From: Gimesia alba | Lineage (GTDB): Bacteria > Planctomycetota > Planctomycetia > Planctomycetales > Planctomycetaceae | DNA: 64,000 bases | Direction of reading: 5' to 3' | Assembly: GCF_007744675.1 (NCBI RefSeq) | Contig: NZ_CP036269.1 | Location: 4,567,546 to 4,631,545 of the forward strand | In this document: positions 9,293-17,197 of the stretch, piece after piece | How positions within the stretch are numbered: position 1 is the first letter of the stretch | How the letters are laid out: every line of letters begins with the position of its first letter | Made by a program: the position numbers and the translations under genes | Notes under the pieces: model-generated | Databases searched by the model: none | What the model saw: the letters and a program-made list of their open reading frames with translations, nothing else | What the model was told of the DNA's origin: nothing

Positions 9293-10354
9293 GTGAACTC
9301 CTCTCTGATTACACAAACATTACAACAGGGAACTGCGATACCCGCACATCCTCTGGCACTCACGTCGGCCCGTAAACTGGATGAACGCCGACAGCGAGCG
9401 CTCTCACGCTATTACATCGCCAGCGGTGTCGGCGGTCTGGCGGTCGGCGTACATACGACGCAATTTGAAATCCGCGATCCGGGCATTGATCTCTATCAAC
9501 CGGTCCTGGAACTCGCGTCAGAAGAAATGAACCGTGCTGACGAACAACGCAGCGTCCCCCTGTTGCGCGTTGCCGGCATCTGTGGCGATACTGCACAAGC
9601 CACGAAGGAAGCGACACTCGCCCGCGACACTGGATATCACTTCGGCTTACTCAGTCTGTCGGCACTGAAACAGGCCGATGAAGCAACATTGATCGCACAT
9701 TGCAAAACAGTCTCGGACATCATTCCCGTATTCGGCTTCTATCTACAGCCCGATGTCGGCGGTCACCTGTTGCCCTACTCGTTCTGGCGTCGCTTCTGCG
9801 AAATTGAAAACATCGCTGCGATCAAGATGGCTCCCTTTAACCGCTATCACACTCTCGATGTGATTCGCGCTGTCGCGGAATCAGGTCGTGAAGACATCGC
9901 CCTCTATACGGGAAATGATGACAACATCGTGCTTGATCTCATCACTCCATTTCGATTTCAATCAGCGGGACAACAACTCGAACGCCGGATCGTCGGCGGA
10001 CTGCTCGGGCACTGGGCAGTCTGGACCAGCAAAGCAGTCGAGATCCTCAAAAAATGTCAACAGGTCGCCAAGTCGGGAACTGCGATTCCGCTCTCCCTAT
10101 TACACCACAACACCGAAGTCACCGACTGCAATGCCGTCCTGTTTGACGTTGCCAATCGTTTTGCGGGTTGTATTCCCGGCATCCATGAAGTCCTCAGGCG
10201 TCAAGGACTGCTGGAAGGCATCTGGTGTCTGAATCCCGATGAAACGCTCGGCCCCGGGCAGCTAGCCGAGATCGACCGGATTTATGAATCCTATCCGCAT
10301 CTGAATGATGACGCGTTTGTGAAAGCGCATCTTGATGAGTGGTTGAGCGGCTGA
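9293..10354 (+). CDS. Dihydrodipicolinate synthase/N-acetylneuraminate lyase-like protein
   Basis: This 353-residue TIM-barrel protein of the DapA/NanA aldolase class makes or breaks C-C bonds via a Schiff-base lysine. The candidate lysine is in IAAIKMAPFNRYHT near residue 183, where family members have IxGIKxSS. FYLQPDVGG at about 150 corresponds to the Y-containing active-site strand. The sequence deviates from true DapA, so a role in sugar or acid breakdown with the upstream epimerase-like gene is more likely than lysine synthesis. Confidence 0.8.
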   Translation: MNSSLITQTLQQGTAIPAHPLALTSARKLDERRQRALSRYYIASGVGGLAVGVHTTQFEIRDPGIDLYQPVLELASEEMNRADEQRSVPLLRVAGICGDTAQATKEATLARDTGYHFGLLSLSALKQADEATLIAHCKTVSDIIPVFGFYLQPDVGGHLLPYSFWRRFCEIENIAAIKMAPFNRYHTLDVIRAVAESGREDIALYTGNDDNIVLDLITPFRFQSAGQQLERRIVGGLLGHWAVWTSKAVEILKKCQQVAKSGTAIPLSLLHHNTEVTDCNAVLFDVANRFAGCIPGIHEVLRRQGLLEGIWCLNPDETLGPGQLAEIDRIYESYPHLNDDAFVKAHLDEWLSG

Positions 10355-10598
10355 TCGGTTTGCATCCTCAGATGAGCAAAGATTGAGAGTGGAAGCAGAC
10401 GACTGGTGTTCGTTTCCCTTCGACAAAACTTTAATCAAAAATCAATTAGATAGTTCATAACCCAAGTTTTGAGCCGGGGTTGACGATAATGAGATTACCG
10501 GTTAATTAATGGGTCTTCTCTCCTCAGAGGCCTCCCTCAACCGATCCTATTTTGTAAATCATATCCAGGTAAGCATTTACCGACGAAGGACCGTCAAA

Positions 10599-10982
10599 AT
10601 GTTTGATGATAATACCACCCGCATTCTGCAGGAAGCAGTCAACGAAATGTTAGTCTGGGTCGGTTTTGGTACTTTAGTCGGTCTGGCAGCCAAAGCCATC
10701 ATGCCGGGAAAAGATCCGGGTGGCGCGGTCGCCACACTGCTAATGGGCATTGGTGGTAGTGTTGTCGGTTGTGGCGTTCTCACGTTTTTCTGGGATGGAG
10801 CCCGCGTCACGCCGATCAGTACCCTCGGTTTTTTAGCTGCAACCGGAGGGGCGTTCATCCTGCTTTTCTTTTATCGCCTGCTGTCCGGCTCCTTTTTTGC
10901 CGAAGCAGAAGATGGCGAACGTTGGTTGCACCGCCGTCGCCGACGCCGTCGTTCACGCGAACTAGCCGAAGACACCTATTAA
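10599..10982 (+). CDS. Small membrane protein of GlsB/YeaQ/YmgE type
   Basis: This 127-residue protein starts at an ATG at 10599 behind gaagga. Three hydrophobic segments (about residues 16-30, 38-62, 70-90) contain the glycine-rich run GKDPGGAVATLLMGIGGSVVG, typical of the transglycosylase-associated/YeaQ small-membrane family. The C-terminus is unusual for its arginine block (RRRRRRRSR). The 244-bp gap before it (10355-10598) holds no other gene I can support. Confidence 0.7.
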   Translation: MFDDNTTRILQEAVNEMLVWVGFGTLVGLAAKAIMPGKDPGGAVATLLMGIGGSVVGCGVLTFFWDGARVTPISTLGFLAATGGAFILLFFYRLLSGSFFAEAEDGERWLHRRRRRRRSRELAEDTY

Positions 10983-11117
10983 ATCTCACACAAACAGGGC
11001 TCTCATTACCAATTTGCGACGAAACTGGTGACGATTTCGTTGTAATCCAGTTTGAGATAATTCCTGTCACTTGCTTGCAATACTTAACTCAATACAATAT
11101 ATACTCTTAGAAGTCAT

Positions 11118-11202
11118 GGCCGAGTGGCGGAATTGGCAGACGCACGGGACTTAAAATCCCGGGTCCGTAAAGGGCGTGCGGGTTCGAGTCCCGCCTCGGC
11201 TA
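11118..11202 (+). tRNA. tRNA-Leu (anticodon UAA)
   Basis: This 85-nt cloverleaf has acceptor strand GGCCGAG (11118-11124) pairing with CTCGGCT before the discriminator A at 11202. The anticodon stem CGGGA/TCCCG encloses the loop CTTAAAA (anticodon TAA). A long variable arm marks it as class II, and the T arm is GCGGG/CCCGC around TTCGAGT. No CCA is encoded. It is the integration target of the following element; its last 58 bases are repeated at 59601-59658. Confidence 0.96.
11145..11202 (+). repeat. attL: 58-bp direct repeat (tRNA-Leu 3' part)
   Basis: These 58 bases run from the anticodon stem to the discriminator of tRNA-Leu and recur exactly at 59601-59658. Flanking bases differ at both sides, so 58 bp is the full identity block. 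Such tRNA 3' duplications are produced by tyrosine recombinases at tRNA attachment sites. Confidence 0.95.
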
Positions 11203-11261
11203 CTTGACATCAAAGAACTTACGGCAATCTGCCAGAAGCCCCTTCTCTCTCGCCATTTCTC

Positions 11262-11281
11262 TTGGGGGCAATATGGGGGCA
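11262..11281 (+). promoter_or_regulatory. Left-end copy of a G-rich repeat, possible integrase arm site
   Basis: GGGGGCAATATGGGGGCA, itself a tandem of GGGGGCA, lies 60 bp inside the left end. An identical 20-bp copy in the same orientation is 128 bp inside the right end (59454-59473), just upstream of the integrase start. Paired sites at both ends suit arm-type binding by integrase or a directionality factor. This is inference. Confidence 0.5.
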
Positions 11282-11332
11282 CGAAGTCACTTGCATAGCG
11301 TTAGCGCATCTTTTTTTGGAATTACTTCGGCA

Positions 11333-12424
11333 TCAAGTAACAATCCTGAAGCGAGGAGTATCATCCTCGACCTCTCCAGGCAGATACCTTTCATTAAACT
11401 GTCGTTCATCGACACAAAATGTCAACTTAGCTAAATCAGCTTTTGAATACCCTAACTCATTCAGATAGGTATTACATATTTTTTTAATGGTACTTGGGTA
11501 CTCTTGGCTAATCAGTTCTGGTTCATTTTTTCGGTAACCCAATCGGCTCATCTGAGTGAAAAGGGTCTTGTGTTTCCTAGGCGTTATTGCTCCTACGTCT
11601 CTGGCCTTCATAACTAAAGCTTGCATCGAGACTCGCCAAGTTTGTTTCATCCTGGCGGCTTTAGCAAGGGTAAGCCCTGACAGAGATTCAACTATCTGGT
11701 CTGACGGCATCAAAAATTCACTTGCGAAACGGTCTGCTTCCTTTTCCACATCAGGTGTTGGTACTCGATGCATGATGATATGCCCAAGTTCATGTGCTAA
11801 AGTAAATCTCCATCGGTCTGCGGGTTGAAGTGTGTTTATAAAAAAAAGAGGGGGAGACTTTCTAGGCCAAAGACTTACGGCGGATAGTTTATCTGTTTCA
11901 AAATTTAAAGGAACAACTATTCCTCCAGCGTTTTCAATCAGTGCTACTAAGCTTTCAATCGGGCCAAAAGGCTTCCTCCACATACTGCGAACAATATTGG
12001 CGATATTTTCCGGATCTCCATACTCATCAATATCAAGTTGTTCAATCGTTGCTGAACTTTCGAATTGTACATTGTTAAGAAGCCGAGAAACCCCGATCCC
12101 AAGTACATTAATCCGATCATGAATCATGCTCAAAGTTTTGATTGGTAATGATTGACGTTTTCGGTGATACATACAGCAACTGCCAAAGCCTTGTGCATCC
12201 TGGTCAGTAAAGAAAAAATCGACGGGATAGTTCAAGTACCTCGCTATTCCCTCGACTTCATCGTCAGAAGGAGTTAAGAGTCCATCTTCCCATTTTGAAA
12301 GTTTACCTTGAGATATGCCCAGCAGTTTTGCCAGACCAGTTTGTGTTTCACCTTTAGAACCTCGTGCAAGCCGAAGCATTGCATTATTGAAATTTTGATT
12401 TGAGTTGCTAGGCCTTCTTGGCAT
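11333..12424 (-). CDS. XRE HTH regulator with ImmA/IrrE metallopeptidase domain
   Basis: This is a 363-residue protein. The N-terminal XRE helix-turn-helix (about 22-75: TQTGLAKLLGISQGKLSKWEDG) is followed by a ImmA/IrrE Zn-peptidase domain with HELGHIIMH near residue 213 and a downstream acidic helix (EKEADRFASEFLMP). Such proteins control mobile elements by binding DNA and cleaving a repressor or partner under stress. The partner gene 12458-13102 lies 33 bp upstream on the same strand. A role in element regulation or as half of a toxin-antitoxin-like pair fits. Confidence 0.85.
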   Translation of the reverse strand: MPRRPSNSNQNFNNAMLRLARGSKGETQTGLAKLLGISQGKLSKWEDGLLTPSDDEVEGIARYLNYPVDFFFTDQDAQGFGSCCMYHRKRQSLPIKTLSMIHDRINVLGIGVSRLLNNVQFESSATIEQLDIDEYGDPENIANIVRSMWRKPFGPIESLVALIENAGGIVVPLNFETDKLSAVSLWPRKSPPLFFINTLQPADRWRFTLAHELGHIIMHRVPTPDVEKEADRFASEFLMPSDQIVESLSGLTLAKAARMKQTWRVSMQALVMKARDVGAITPRKHKTLFTQMSRLGYRKNEPELISQEYPSTIKKICNTYLNELGYSKADLAKLTFCVDERQFNERYLPGEVEDDTPRFRIVT

Positions 12425-12457
12425 CAGTAATCTTCCTATGTCGATATTTCATTATGC

Positions 12458-13102
12458 TTAATTTGATTGACTCCTTCTTTCTCCAGTTGGAGAGATCTGA
12501 ATTTCAGGGAGTCCTTCATTTTCGTATATCTTCTTGGTGGTATCGACGCTGTTTACACCATCAATACTGTGGGCTTCATCATGAATCCGAACCCCCCAAA
12601 GAAGCTGAGGTCCTATCTGACTCGATACAGCGATCTCAGAAATTTCAGTTTCTATTGGATTAAGTATATAACCAATCGTCAATCGTGTTGCACTATTTAC
12701 GAGACCAGGAATGTGTGAGTTTTTATACCACAGTCGAGCTTGACGATGACTAGAGTAAGCACTGGCTGGGACAGTGTAATCCGGCTGCAGCTTTTTAAGG
12801 CGGGCCACAATTTTTGTTCCACCGATATAAAGCTTAAAAAAATTGAGCTTTTCACAAATATGAATCTGCTGCTTCTCTCGATTTCTGAACATATTTTTCG
12901 CGTAGTCGACAGCTAAATCATTAACAAAACCACCTCGCTGCATTGGAGTAACTTTGTCGCGTGTAGCTGCAGGGATCTGACCTTGCCACTCATCCCAGGC
13001 ACTGTGAAATACATAACAAAAATCATCATATAATGGGAGCATTAACTCACAAACTTCATCCTTGGAAAGCTGTCCTTCCGTGGCAAAACTGAACAATCCC
13101 AT
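12458..13102 (-). CDS. Hypothetical partner of the XRE-ImmA regulator
   Basis: This 214-residue protein starts at the ATG (MGLFSFATEGQLSKDE) behind GAGG at good spacing. It has no membrane segment or catalytic motif I recognise; it is soluble and alpha/beta with an aromatic-rich middle (NFFKLYIGGTKIVARL). It is the first gene of a two-gene operon with the XRE-ImmA protein, so it is a likely target, toxin or sensor for it. The 350 bp upstream hold the shared promoter and part of an attC-like site. Confidence 0.6.
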   Translation of the reverse strand: MGLFSFATEGQLSKDEVCELMLPLYDDFCYVFHSAWDEWQGQIPAATRDKVTPMQRGGFVNDLAVDYAKNMFRNREKQQIHICEKLNFFKLYIGGTKIVARLKKLQPDYTVPASAYSSHRQARLWYKNSHIPGLVNSATRLTIGYILNPIETEISEIAVSSQIGPQLLWGVRIHDEAHSIDGVNSVDTTKKIYENEGLPEIQISPTGERRSQSN

Positions 13103-13120
13103 AGTATCCGTACCTCGCAC

Positions 13121-13495
13121 AAAATGTCCAAATATGTGTTTTTTATTCCAATATATATTCCTGCGGATCTCAGTTTATCGTGTAACATTCTCTAGTCAAG
13201 TCTAATTTGCCACGGACAGCGATTGTGCGCATACCGCATTCGATTTTTCGACTTCTGCGAAAACCTTCGTTTTGAATTACTGTCCTGCATTTGATGAGTT
13301 TCGCGGACAAAAATGAGCGGTCGAGCTGATATGGATCAATTTCAGATCAGATCGAAGTGGCGCGAAACCGTTTAACGGTGGAATTAGGGTATGTATCGGA
13401 ATACGTATGAGTTGACAGGATTACAGATTGAAATTCACGACTGTTGCTACAGCTTAACGACCAGCGTAACCGGGCGGCGAGGATACATGTTTATT
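13121..13495. other. Gene-free stretch with a half attC-like site
   Basis: No convincing gene. At 13452-13482 the sequence GCTTAACGACCAGCGTAACC and the GGGCGGCGA that follows it match one arm of the attC-like sites further right; read on the minus strand it ends with a perfect GTTAAGC box. The opposite arm is missing because the end of the gene at 13496 runs straight into it. This is best read as a truncated attC left by deletion at the end of the cassette row. Confidence 0.45.
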
Positions 13496-13903
13496 TTAGA
13501 TTCCGTTGGGTTTGGTGCTCCGATTCATGTATTTATTAGCCAGCACTTTTACCAGGTGATCTCGAAGTGTGTTAAGATCATCATAATATATCACGGATTC
13601 GGGATTCGCCAATTGGTGAACTGGCGTGCCTACAACCGCGAATACGAATACGGGCTTGCGTGATGCCTCGACTAGACCGAGTTCATAGTAGCAGCTTGGA
13701 CGTTCGTTAGAGACATCGGCAACTACCAGATCGCAGTCTCGCAAGTCATCAAGCGTTTGATCGAGATTGAACTGGAAACCAGCATCTAGCGGGAATAAAG
13801 TGTCGAATCCAGAATCGGCAGCCGTCGTTTCAATTGTGGATCGCTTTGCGAGATATGTAGGATCGGATGCGACCGGCATAATGACATATATTCGTCGTAT
13901 CAT
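13496..13903 (-). CDS. Nucleoside 2-deoxyribosyltransferase/TIR-like protein
   Basis: This is a 135-residue alpha/beta protein. It opens RRIYVIMPVASD and holds DCDLVVADVSNERPSCYYELGLVEASRKPVFVF, the pattern of the NDT/DrHyd/TIR superfamily. The Asp in VADVS and the Glu in YYELG match catalytic or ligand positions of base-sugar cleaving enzymes. Such small sensors/effectors hydrolyse or bind nucleotide-like signals in antiviral operons (Burroughs et al. 2015 describe this class). It is the third gene of a three-gene unit: the 2TM membrane protein lies 33 bp upstream and a further gene before it. Confidence 0.75.
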   Translation of the reverse strand: MIRRIYVIMPVASDPTYLAKRSTIETTAADSGFDTLFPLDAGFQFNLDQTLDDLRDCDLVVADVSNERPSCYYELGLVEASRKPVFVFAVVGTPVHQLANPESVIYYDDLNTLRDHLVKVLANKYMNRSTKPNGI

Positions 13904-13936
13904 TTTGTCACTTCTTGAACTGTCTGGTTGAACGCC

Positions 13937-14491
13937 TCAAGCATAGAGTATGCCATAGACGCCAACACAAATCACTGTGATTGCTCCAGAAATAATCGTG
14001 AGGATGTAGATGAAAATGAACGCCTTCGGAATGAAGTATTCGATACCTGATGACTTAAGAGCCAAAAAACCCAAAGCTTTTGGCTGCTGGAGTGCCTTGA
14101 TTTCTTGAAGACGTTCCCATTCTTTGTCAAAGGGAAGGAACGACTTCAGGTCTTGATGTTGTTCGGATTCAAAGACAACTAAAGGTGCCATCTTGGCTAA
14201 GACATCAAATTTCGCGTTGTTCAACGATTTGAAATCGCCGATTTGAGCAAGCCAATGGCGGCAAAAGACAATCGCCATGGTGGCGAGAATGACGACCGAC
14301 ACGATCCCGGGGATGAATGAGGTTGTGCTGACCAGCGCCCAGCGTGCGGTGAGAGCGATGCCGAGAAACATAGCCAAGCATACTGAGTAGTTCCAGCGGT
14401 TCGTATCGAGTCGACGGTCAGTGACACGTTCGGTCGTTTCATAGAACAGCTTGAATTCTTCAAATGATACTTTTGGTGGCAGTTCAGTCAT
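13937..14491 (-). CDS. RipA/SLATT-like 2TM membrane protein
   Basis: This 184-residue protein starts at MTELPPKVSF (an upstream TTG would add 16 residues). Two hydrophobic segments (about 35-52 and 59-77) follow the motif LFYETTERVTDRRLDTNRW. The stretch GDFKSLNNAKFDVLAKM and FDKEWERL after them match the RipA octameric / SLATT-type families, which are predicted pore-forming effectors in nucleotide-signal conflict systems. A third hydrophobic helix lies at 155-182. It sits between two soluble genes in one operon. Confidence 0.7.
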   Translation of the reverse strand: MTELPPKVSFEEFKLFYETTERVTDRRLDTNRWNYSVCLAMFLGIALTARWALVSTTSFIPGIVSVVILATMAIVFCRHWLAQIGDFKSLNNAKFDVLAKMAPLVVFESEQHQDLKSFLPFDKEWERLQEIKALQQPKALGFLALKSSGIEYFIPKAFIFIYILTIISGAITVICVGVYGILYA

Positions 14492-14581
14492 ATGACGGCT
14501 CATTACTGGCAAATGTTTCGCGGATAAACAGGCTTTCAACCGGCAAAGAGATACAACAAAGCTCTGCTATAGAAAGCGAGC

Positions 14582-15010
14582 TTAGGGTTTGTAGTACGAT
14601 TCGATTGTGTCGGCGAACCATTCTTGAATATCAGAAATGTCGTGATCAAGATCGACTATCCGTTCGCCAAGTGTGTCTTTTAAACCGCCAAACACAGTGA
14701 TGCGAGTCTGGCCATCAAGCCTTGAGCAAATATTTACGGCGAATCGAACATTGTTGATCTCCGCAACGACACCAATCATGCGACTATCGTGCTCAGTGAC
14801 AACAGGATTTAATCCACCGTCAAACAAGATTGCGTCAATTCGCCAAAGTGTGTCGCATACAACCTCGTTCGCAATCCGCTCCGCATAGACTTTCTGCTGA
14901 GGCAATAGGGCAACGGCATCTGACAAGGCCTGTTCTTCGGATTTAACTGCCGCGAGTACAGCATCGTTGTCTTGCTTTAGCTTCTGGAACCGCTCTTCCC
15001 AGTCTGACAT
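14582..15010 (-). CDS. Hypothetical first gene of the NDT-like/2TM operon
   Basis: This is a 142-residue soluble protein; start MSDWEERFQKLKQDND is chosen because AAAGGA sits nine bases before it. The N-terminus is a coiled-coil helix (about 1-45), then an alpha/beta region with RFAVNICSRLDGQTRITVFGGL. No family was recognised. It lies 90 bp upstream of the membrane-protein gene, counted to the start chosen there, on the same strand; as the leading gene it could be the sensor or regulator of the set. Confidence 0.6.
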   Translation of the reverse strand: MSDWEERFQKLKQDNDAVLAAVKSEEQALSDAVALLPQQKVYAERIANEVVCDTLWRIDAILFDGGLNPVVTEHDSRMIGVVAEINNVRFAVNICSRLDGQTRITVFGGLKDTLGERIVDLDHDISDIQEWFADTIESYYKP

Positions 15011-15070
15011 TTGGAGCATTCCTTTTGAGGTGTGGAGGACTTTGTGTATTTGAATATAGTGGATTGCTGT

Positions 15071-15290
15071 TTAAGAATTATCCTGAATTATTTCAGTATA
15101 ACGTATTAACTGTAGAATCAGTGGAATTTTGTTTAACCAAAAAGAAATTGTCAAGGGAAAATTGAGGATGTAAGTAATTAGCTTGAATGACTTGAATGGC
15201 TGAAACCGACCGCTGTAGGAAAGGTGAACCGTCAAACGTTGGTTTAAACGACTATGCCAAAGCCCATTCAGATGAAAATTGTTCAATCGA
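15071..15290. repeat. Dispersed repeat, copy 1
   Basis: A stretch of about 180 bp here is clearly related, at roughly two-thirds identity by eye, to 18667-18840. Shared blocks include CTGAATTATTTC, TGTTTAACCAA, ATTGTCAAG, TGAAACC, GGAAAGGTG and CCGTCAAAC in the same order and orientation. Both copies lie in gene-free gaps and each can be read as a short minus-strand peptide with matching residues (HLS.SG.F..F.SF.LI), which may be accidental. It lies between the attC-like site at 15491-15580 and the NDT/2TM operon start. Confidence 0.6.
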
Positions 15291-15490
15291 ATCTGATTCC
15301 GTGCAAAGGTACGAGTTTAACTTACCCATACATAGTCCTCGAAATGGGCGTTTAAAAACGCAATTGAGAAAACGTTTGATTTTATCAAACGAGTGCAAAT
15401 GTAAATCTTAGGTTAATCGGGTGACTGTCAACGAATGTGATTTCATATGTCGTGGGTTTCATGCGACCGATGAGTGATTGTGTGATAAGT

Positions 15491-15580
15491 GCAAAACGTC
15501 TAAAATCAATGGGTTTTCACCAGCAACGCTGATCTCAAATTCGACCCGGCCGGTAACTTAGTGCATTTGTTTGTTATGTG
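15491..15580 (-). other. attC-like recombination site (copy C, degenerate)
   Basis: The right box GTTATGTG is at 15573-15580 and the left AAAACG box at 15493-15498; the spacing of about 90 bp equals the two better sites. The centre TGATCTCAAATTCG matches TGATTTCAAATTTCG in the next site. The stems are poor. It follows directly the stop of the HEPN-like gene, where an integron cassette carries its attC. Confidence 0.5.
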
Positions 15581-15600
15581 CGCCATGGATCGTATAGAGG

Positions 15601-16089
15601 CTAAAACTCCTCAATGTCCCCCCCACGATTGTGGTACACATGATGCAGATCATATGCGATTTGGATGAACAACTCATGTATTTCCCATTCTTCCAATTGA
15701 TCTACGGATGCGGCGCCGTCGATTTCGCTGAGACCTTGTTCGATTCCGTCTGTAAAGTCTGAGAACGCATCTTTGCACTTGATGAACAATGTCTTTAAGT
15801 CTGCCAGCGTTGGCTCGTGCGTAATCCGATGTGCAAACTTGTTGCGTATCTTATTAATGCCTACGAGAGCATCCTTTTGTGCGTCTGTAATCGTGCTGAT
15901 GTTATGATTTAGCGAAATTAGACGGGCATGCTTCAGATCGTCGGCATGCTGGGTGAGCGAGACATCGTAAATCTGAATGAGTTTTCGGAGCAGAAATTCA
16001 ACCACTAGATGACCGGTGATGAAGGGCGACATCAGACGTTGAAGGTCGACCGCTCGCTCGTACAACTTCGTGAAGGAATCGATGGTCAT
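15601..16089 (-). CDS. HEPN-like protein (cassette gene)
   Basis: This is a 162-residue all-helical protein. The motif NKIRNKFAH at about residue 86 fits the R-x4-H signature of HEPN domains, which act as RNases or bind nucleotides in defence and toxin-antitoxin modules; MtlR-like relatives are non-catalytic. Flanking attC-like sites, one ending 33 bp before the start and one beginning about 20 bp after the stop, make it a single-gene integron-type cassette. No antitoxin gene is seen beside it. Confidence 0.65.
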   Translation of the reverse strand: MTIDSFTKLYERAVDLQRLMSPFITGHLVVEFLLRKLIQIYDVSLTQHADDLKHARLISLNHNISTITDAQKDALVGINKIRNKFAHRITHEPTLADLKTLFIKCKDAFSDFTDGIEQGLSEIDGAASVDQLEEWEIHELFIQIAYDLHHVYHNRGGDIEEF

Positions 16090-16121
16090 GGATTCAACTG
16101 GACCTAAGATTTGTGGTTAGA

Positions 16122-16211
16122 ACATAACGTCCAGCGTAACCAGCTGGCGATGTTACGCATTGATTTCAAATTTCGCCGGATTCGCCGCTCCGGTGCAAGG
16201 CCTTGTTATCT
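16122..16211 (-). other. attC-like recombination site (copy B)
   Basis: ACATAACG at 16123-16129 and GTTATCT at 16205-16211 form the outer boxes, 90 bp apart. The inner arms AGCGTAACCAGCTGGCGA and TCGCCGCTCCGGTGCA are imperfectly complementary with bulged bases, as attC stems are. It lies between the stop of the Mrr-like gene and the start of the HEPN-like gene. Confidence 0.65.
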
Positions 16212-16213
16212 GA

Positions 16214-17089
16214 TCATTTTGAGGTCTGGTGTTTTGTAAGGAACTCGCAAATGGCGTAGTAGTCTAATAGGCCAATGTGATTGGCCTTCAAATCGGCGCT
16301 GTCCAACGCCGGTTGTGTAAAAAAGGACGTGGTTGCAACCACACCTTTCGTTGCCTGCATCTCATCGCGGACGCCATTAATTCGTTGAACCACGTCGATC
16401 CCGACTTTGTTGTCTTTAGCATACCGCTTGCATTCAACTGCCAGCGTTTCATTTCCGGCGATCGTCGTCTTCCTTGCGATGATGTCCCGCCCTCCATCCC
16501 TTGACTGTTGGGTCAATTCCACTACATATCCTTCGCACGAGAACAATTCAGCCACGAGTTCTTCAAATTCACGCGGCGACAGGTGGTAGATTGCTGCAGG
16601 GTTCTCAGCCAAGTAGGAAAACAACTCATCGGTGATAGAAGTGGCCGATGTGTCAATGGAGGCCTTTGTGCCGTCTGGAAGCCACAACCCACTGACGACG
16701 TTGACCAAGTCTTCGAGTGAATCAATCTTGCGTGGGCGCCAGACTCGCTCAGTGGTCCATATTCGTTCAACAACTTTAGCGACTTGGAGTCGCACAACAG
16801 ATTCCACAACCTCTGGCGGGGCGTCGGCCAGCGAAGGGTTGAAAAACACGAATGCACGAAACGATCCGTTTTCAGCTTTGTCGACCAGTTGCAGAACATT
16901 TGCGGCGTATGAGAGATCGTTTGGTGGGGAGAGACTGACAATTAACTCGTCGGAATTGAATGGTGATGTCGGCGTCGAGGTAATTCCATACCGGGCGTCG
17001 TCGCCGCGAAGATGCGAATCGATGTTAGATAACACGTGCCCTGTAAGCTGTTCGGCGAGTTCAGTGAAGCGGAAAGGGCGGTGGCTCAT
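16214..17089 (-). CDS. Mrr-like restriction endonuclease (cassette gene)
   Basis: This is a 291-residue protein. The C-terminal half is an Mrr_cat PD-(D/E)XK domain: LSPREFEELVAELF at about 172, then RDGGRDIIA (catalytic Asp), LAVECKRY (E-x-K) and a downstream Q in VVQRINGV. Mrr-type enzymes cut modified foreign DNA. The N-terminal half (about 1-160) is an unrecognised domain, perhaps for target recognition. No methylase partner is adjacent, consistent with a modification-dependent nuclease. It is framed by attC-like sites A and B, so it reads as one cassette. Confidence 0.85.
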   Translation of the reverse strand: MSHRPFRFTELAEQLTGHVLSNIDSHLRGDDARYGITSTPTSPFNSDELIVSLSPPNDLSYAANVLQLVDKAENGSFRAFVFFNPSLADAPPEVVESVVRLQVAKVVERIWTTERVWRPRKIDSLEDLVNVVSGLWLPDGTKASIDTSATSITDELFSYLAENPAAIYHLSPREFEELVAELFSCEGYVVELTQQSRDGGRDIIARKTTIAGNETLAVECKRYAKDNKVGIDVVQRINGVRDEMQATKGVVATTSFFTQPALDSADLKANHIGLLDYYAICEFLTKHQTSK

Positions 17090-17105
17090 TGCAGGGGATT
17101 CAGAT

Positions 17106-17197
17106 CAGATAACGTCTGGGGGCACCGGGCCGCGGCAAACCGTTTTGATTTCAAGAACCGCGCGGCCCGCGGCTCCGTGTGCAACCCATTGTTATGT
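17106..17197 (-). other. attC-like recombination site (copy A, best)
   Basis: Boxes AGATAACG (17108-17114) and GTTATGTG (17191-17198). The arms GCACCGGGCCGCGG (17122-17135) and CCGCGGCTCCGTGTGC (17167-17182) pair over 14 bp with two or three extra bases on one side, the extrahelical bases typical of attC folding. The stop codon of the gene at 17192 lies inside the box, as is common for integron cassettes. Confidence 0.75.
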
